64,000 bases of DNA, taken from Actinoplanes ianthinogenes (GTDB taxonomy: Bacteria > Actinomycetota > Actinomycetes > Mycobacteriales > Micromonosporaceae). The stretch covers positions 5,190,001 to 5,254,000 of the forward strand of contig NZ_AP023356.1 of assembly GCF_018324205.1 (NCBI RefSeq). The letters are read 5' to 3'. Made by a program: the position numbers and the translations under genes. Shown here piece by piece: positions 61,559-64,000 of the stretch (the first letter of the stretch is position 1; every line of letters begins with the position of its first letter). The notes beneath the pieces are model-generated. The model had not been told where the DNA came from. It worked only from the letters and a program-made list of their open reading frames with translations, and did no database searches.

Positions 61559-62556
61559 CAGGCTGCCCCCTTCTCCGCGAGAAGCCCCTGGAGCAGGGCG
61601 ATCAGCGGCTTCGGACTGTCGATCCCGGCGGCCACCCGGACCAGGGTGGGCGTGACACCGGCCTGCTCCCGTCGCCGTGCGCTCACCCCCGCGTGCGAGC
61701 GGAGCACCGGAATGCTGACCGGACCCGGCTGATCCGGGACGGCGAGCGGTGTCCGGGACTCGAAGGAGAGCAGGCCGCCGAAACCGCCGTGCGTCTCGAT
61801 CGCCCACGGGCTGTCGTCGAAACTCGGCCGGTGCACCACCGTCACGGCCGGGTGGCCGCGCAGGAAGGCGGCGACCTGGTCCGCGTTCGCCGTGTGCGCC
61901 GCCATCCGCAGGTCGAGCGTGCGCAGCGCCTGGGCCAGGAGACGGTCGGTCCACCCGTCCGGGCGGCCACCGGCGTGAGCGGCCTGGGCGGTCACCCGCT
62001 CCACCAGCCGTCGCGGTCCACACACGACCGAGGCGTCCAGCGCGGCGTGGTCGTCCAGGTACGGGTCGACGGTCTCGACCACCACCGTCGCCCCCAGGTC
62101 CAGGGGGCGCAGCAGTGCCGGGGAGAGCCCGGTGTTGTCGACCACCAGCTGAAGGTCGGTGCTGTGGGCCAGCTCCGCCAGCTCGTTGACCGGGATGAGG
62201 CGCATCGCCGGATCCGACAGCGACTCGGTGACGATCAGCTGGGTCTCCGGCCGGACGGCCCCGGCCACCGCGTCGACGTCGGCGCAGTCGGTGTACGACA
62301 CCGTCCGCCCCAGCCGCCGGAAGGAGTCCTCCAGGAACTCCCGGACCGGGCCGGAGATCCCGGCCGAGGCGATGACGTGACCGCCCGGGTTGGTCAGCGC
62401 GCAGACGGTCTGCGTCGCCGCCGCGGCGCCGCCGGCGAGCAGCGCGGCGGTCTCGGCCCCGTGCAGTTCGGCGATCCGGCTCTCGGCCGCCGCCTCCCCG
62501 GTCGCGGGGCGTTGCGTGGCGGCCTGGTGCAGCCAGGGTGCATCGAGGGTGGGCAT
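61558..62556 (-). CDS. Cystathionine-gamma-synthase-like protein without the PLP lysine
   Basis: 332 aa from ATG 62556, about 60 residues shorter at the N terminus than Cys/Met-metabolism PLP enzymes. Family landmarks remain: AALLAGGAAAATQTVCALTNPGGHVIAS, LVVDNTGLSPALLRPLDLGA, GFGGLLSFE and the C-terminal HAGVSARRREQAGVTPTLVRVAAGI. At the Schiff-base motif SATKYLGGH it reads TVDPYLDDH: the lysine is proline. The usual YSR-type phosphate-binding segment is also lost. It therefore cannot form the normal internal aldimine and looks like a pseudoenzyme or repurposed binding protein. Coupled to the OsmC-like gene by TGATG. Confidence 0.8.
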   Translation of the reverse strand: MPTLDAPWLHQAATQRPATGEAAAESRIAELHGAETAALLAGGAAAATQTVCALTNPGGHVIASAGISGPVREFLEDSFRRLGRTVSYTDCADVDAVAGAVRPETQLIVTESLSDPAMRLIPVNELAELAHSTDLQLVVDNTGLSPALLRPLDLGATVVVETVDPYLDDHAALDASVVCGPRRLVERVTAQAAHAGGRPDGWTDRLLAQALRTLDLRMAAHTANADQVAAFLRGHPAVTVVHRPSFDDSPWAIETHGGFGGLLSFESRTPLAVPDQPGPVSIPVLRSHAGVSARRREQAGVTPTLVRVAAGIDSPKPLIALLQGLLAEKGAA

Positions 62557-62567
62557 CGGCGCGCCCC

Positions 62568-64000
62568 TCAGCGGCGGCAGACCGGCGCGTCGGAGAGGCC
62601 GATCCGCTCGTGGAAGTAGTGGTAGATGATCTCCTCGTGCAGCGCCTCGCCATCCAGCGTCGGCTTGATCGCACGCCCGTCGTCGACCATCTCGACCAGA
62701 CCGCGCTCCAGCAGGTCGGTGAAGGCCGAGGCGAACGGCTCGGCGTTGAGCAGGTCGGCGCCGAACTGGGTCAGATAGCGGTCGAGCACGATCGGCTGGT
62801 TGGCCTTGAAGTTGAAGCCGAGCGCCGTGCCGATCGCCTTGTGCCCGTCCAGCTTGCGGCCGTGCGAGAGCGGCAGGCCCGGCTCGTTCTGCATGTGCCG
62901 GACGTAGGCGGCGATGTCGGTCTTGTTGTGCGTCTGCACGAACGAGTCCCGGTTGCCGCTGAGCCAGCCGTACGCCCCCGGGCCGTACGCGATCATGGTG
63001 TTGTACTGCTCCCACTTGTTCTTCGACGTCTGTGGGATGTTCCCGTTCTCGTAGGTCCCGGGCCGGCTCCACCATCCGCAGGGGCTGGGGTAGTACCCGT
63101 GGTCGAGCATCACCTCGACGGCCGCCTGCCGCATGAGGTAGGTCGTCTCCAGATCCGGGAAGTACCCCTCGCGGACCAGCCGGTCGCGTACCGCCGGGTT
63201 GTTCCAGACCGCCCGGTTGCCGATGCCCATCTCCTCGCGGTCCGCGTTGCGCAGCCGGTAGATGGTGATGGTCGGTACGCCCAGCTCGACCAGCGTGGTC
63301 AGGTCCTGCCGGACGGACTCGGGGGTCTGGTAGGGCAGGCCGAACATCATGTCGACGTTGAAGGGGCAGTCCGTGGCGATCAGGTTCCGGATCGCCTCCA
63401 GCGACTCGGCGGCGGTGTGCCGGCGCTTGGTGAACTCGTTCACCTCGTCCTGGAGGGACTGGACGCCGAGGCTGAACCGGTTGAACCCGAGGTCCCGGGC
63501 GAGCAGGAGGTTGTCCCGGGTGAAGTTCTCCGGGTTGCCCTCGATGTTGAACTCCGCGCTGTCGGTGAGCCGGTACTGCGAGCGGACGTGCTCGACCAGG
63601 GGCGCGATCGTCTCGCGGCTGTTGAGCAGCAGCGCCGCGGTCCCGCCGCCGATGTAGAAGGACTCGATCCGTGCCTCGGGGATCCAGTCGAAGCGGTCCA
63701 GGTAGCGGCGCGACTCCTCGATGAGCAGGTCCTGCCAGAGGCGCAGGGAGGCGTCCTCCTTGCCGCGCGGCACCAGCCGCTTCACGTAGTTGCAGAAGTG
63801 GCAGATGTAGTTGCACAACGGCAGGTGGAAGTAGAGGTGGGCGGGCTCGCCCGCGCCGGCGAAGCCGGCGATCTCCTCGGCCAGACTCTCTGCGGAGAGC
63901 TGGGCGCCGTCGTTGGAGGTGACGTTGATGTTGTACTGATCCCGCGGGATCTGGAGCTGGGGGTTGCGCTCCAGCAGCGCGCCGAGGTTCAACTCGAGCG
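62568..64000 (-). CDS. HemN-like radical SAM enzyme (right edge truncated)
   Basis: At least 477 codons; the frame is open through base 64000, so the N terminus is missing (TTG 63992 is an unlikely start). The [4Fe-4S] motif is CX3CX2C in LPLCNYICHFCNY, followed by ESFYIGGGTAALLL, FNIEGNPENF, FSLGVQSLQD and MMFGLPYQT, the HemN pattern; the HemN C-terminal domain follows (YGPGAYGW, GHKAIGTALGFNF). HemN relatives in biosynthetic clusters are often radical methyltransferases or cyclopropanases rather than coproporphyrinogen oxidases. The pseudo-PLP gene starts 11 bases after its stop. Confidence 0.92.
   Translation of the reverse strand, partial: LELNLGALLERNPQLQIPRDQYNINVTSNDGAQLSAESLAEEIAGFAGAGEPAHLYFHLPLCNYICHFCNYVKRLVPRGKEDASLRLWQDLLIEESRRYLDRFDWIPEARIESFYIGGGTAALLLNSRETIAPLVEHVRSQYRLTDSAEFNIEGNPENFTRDNLLLARDLGFNRFSLGVQSLQDEVNEFTKRRHTAAESLEAIRNLIATDCPFNVDMMFGLPYQTPESVRQDLTTLVELGVPTITIYRLRNADREEMGIGNRAVWNNPAVRDRLVREGYFPDLETTYLMRQAAVEVMLDHGYYPSPCGWWSRPGTYENGNIPQTSKNKWEQYNTMIAYGPGAYGWLSGNRDSFVQTHNKTDIAAYVRHMQNEPGLPLSHGRKLDGHKAIGTALGFNFKANQPIVLDRYLTQFGADLLNAEPFASAFTDLLERGLVEMVDDGRAIKPTLDGEALHEEIIYHYFHERIGLSDAPVCRR

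Noticed and set aside
62568-64000. Coproporphyrinogen III oxidase (hemN) of heme synthesis
   Set aside because: The family match is to HemN, but the biosynthetic context and absence of other heme genes make a secondary-metabolism role more likely.

Overview
The window is very GC-rich DNA from a filamentous actinobacterium, most likely Micromonosporaceae and plausibly Actinoplanes. Supporting signs are the many overlapping start/stop codons with GTG and TTG starts, lipoprotein and Sec-exported polysaccharide hydrolases, several ECF sigma factors, a B12-riboswitch-controlled class Ia ribonucleotide reductase, and a methyl-accepting chemotaxis protein (motile spores occur in Actinoplanes). The genus is an inference. 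No tRNA, rRNA, CRISPR array, transposase or phage gene was seen.

Layout. 1-6.1 kb: tail of an EAL-domain protein coupled to an orphan solute-binding lipoprotein, a TetR/ABC-2 exporter operon, and a Na+/H+ antiporter. 6.1-9.2 kb: a DUF4142 protein and ahcY, with an S-adenosylhomocysteine riboswitch in the ahcY leader, then a beta-propeller protein. 9.2-14.4 kb: a LacI regulator, a DGPF/ECF42-type sigma pair, a chemoreceptor and a propeller lipoprotein. 14.4-23 kb: sugar and polysaccharide genes (beta-helix hydrolase, epimerase, MFS transporter, Gfo/Idh/MocA oxidoreductase, PL4-like lyase) with a structured repeat cassette and a degenerate M48-like protein. 23.2-26.2 kb: the molybdate operon (HTH-Mop regulator, modA, modB, modC). 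26.3-30.1 kb: a STAND NTPase facing a putative glycosyltransferase whose 5' end carries ten perfect 7-bp repeats. 30.1-35.4 kb: heme oxygenase behind an iron box, trypsin-like protease, SIS protein, GH16 hydrolase with a chitin-binding-type module, and a secreted-protein/small-membrane-protein pair.

35.8-39.9 kb: nrdAB behind NrdR-like boxes and a cobalamin riboswitch, followed by repeat elements. 39.9-45.6 kb: a vWA/membrane protein pair, deoC and a divergent HutC regulator sharing twin palindromic operators, and an ABC-F resistance-type ATPase with a seven-codon leader peptide and an internal 24-bp repeat. 45.6-50 kb: DoxX/HxlR with an 18-bp palindrome, then two divergently arranged ECF sigma genes, each followed by a single-span propeller-like protein. 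50.1-54.5 kb: a MacB-like export operon.

55.3-64 kb (running off the right edge): an unusual biosynthetic-looking cluster with an MTA/SAH-nucleosidase-like protein, a stand-alone adenylation domain, a TrmB/LuxR-type regulator, an ATP-grasp ligase, a methyltransferase, a tandem OsmC-like protein without the usual cysteines, a cystathionine-gamma-synthase-like protein whose PLP lysine is proline, and a HemN-like radical SAM enzyme. This cluster and the heptanucleotide-repeat glycosyltransferase are the best candidates for undescribed biology.
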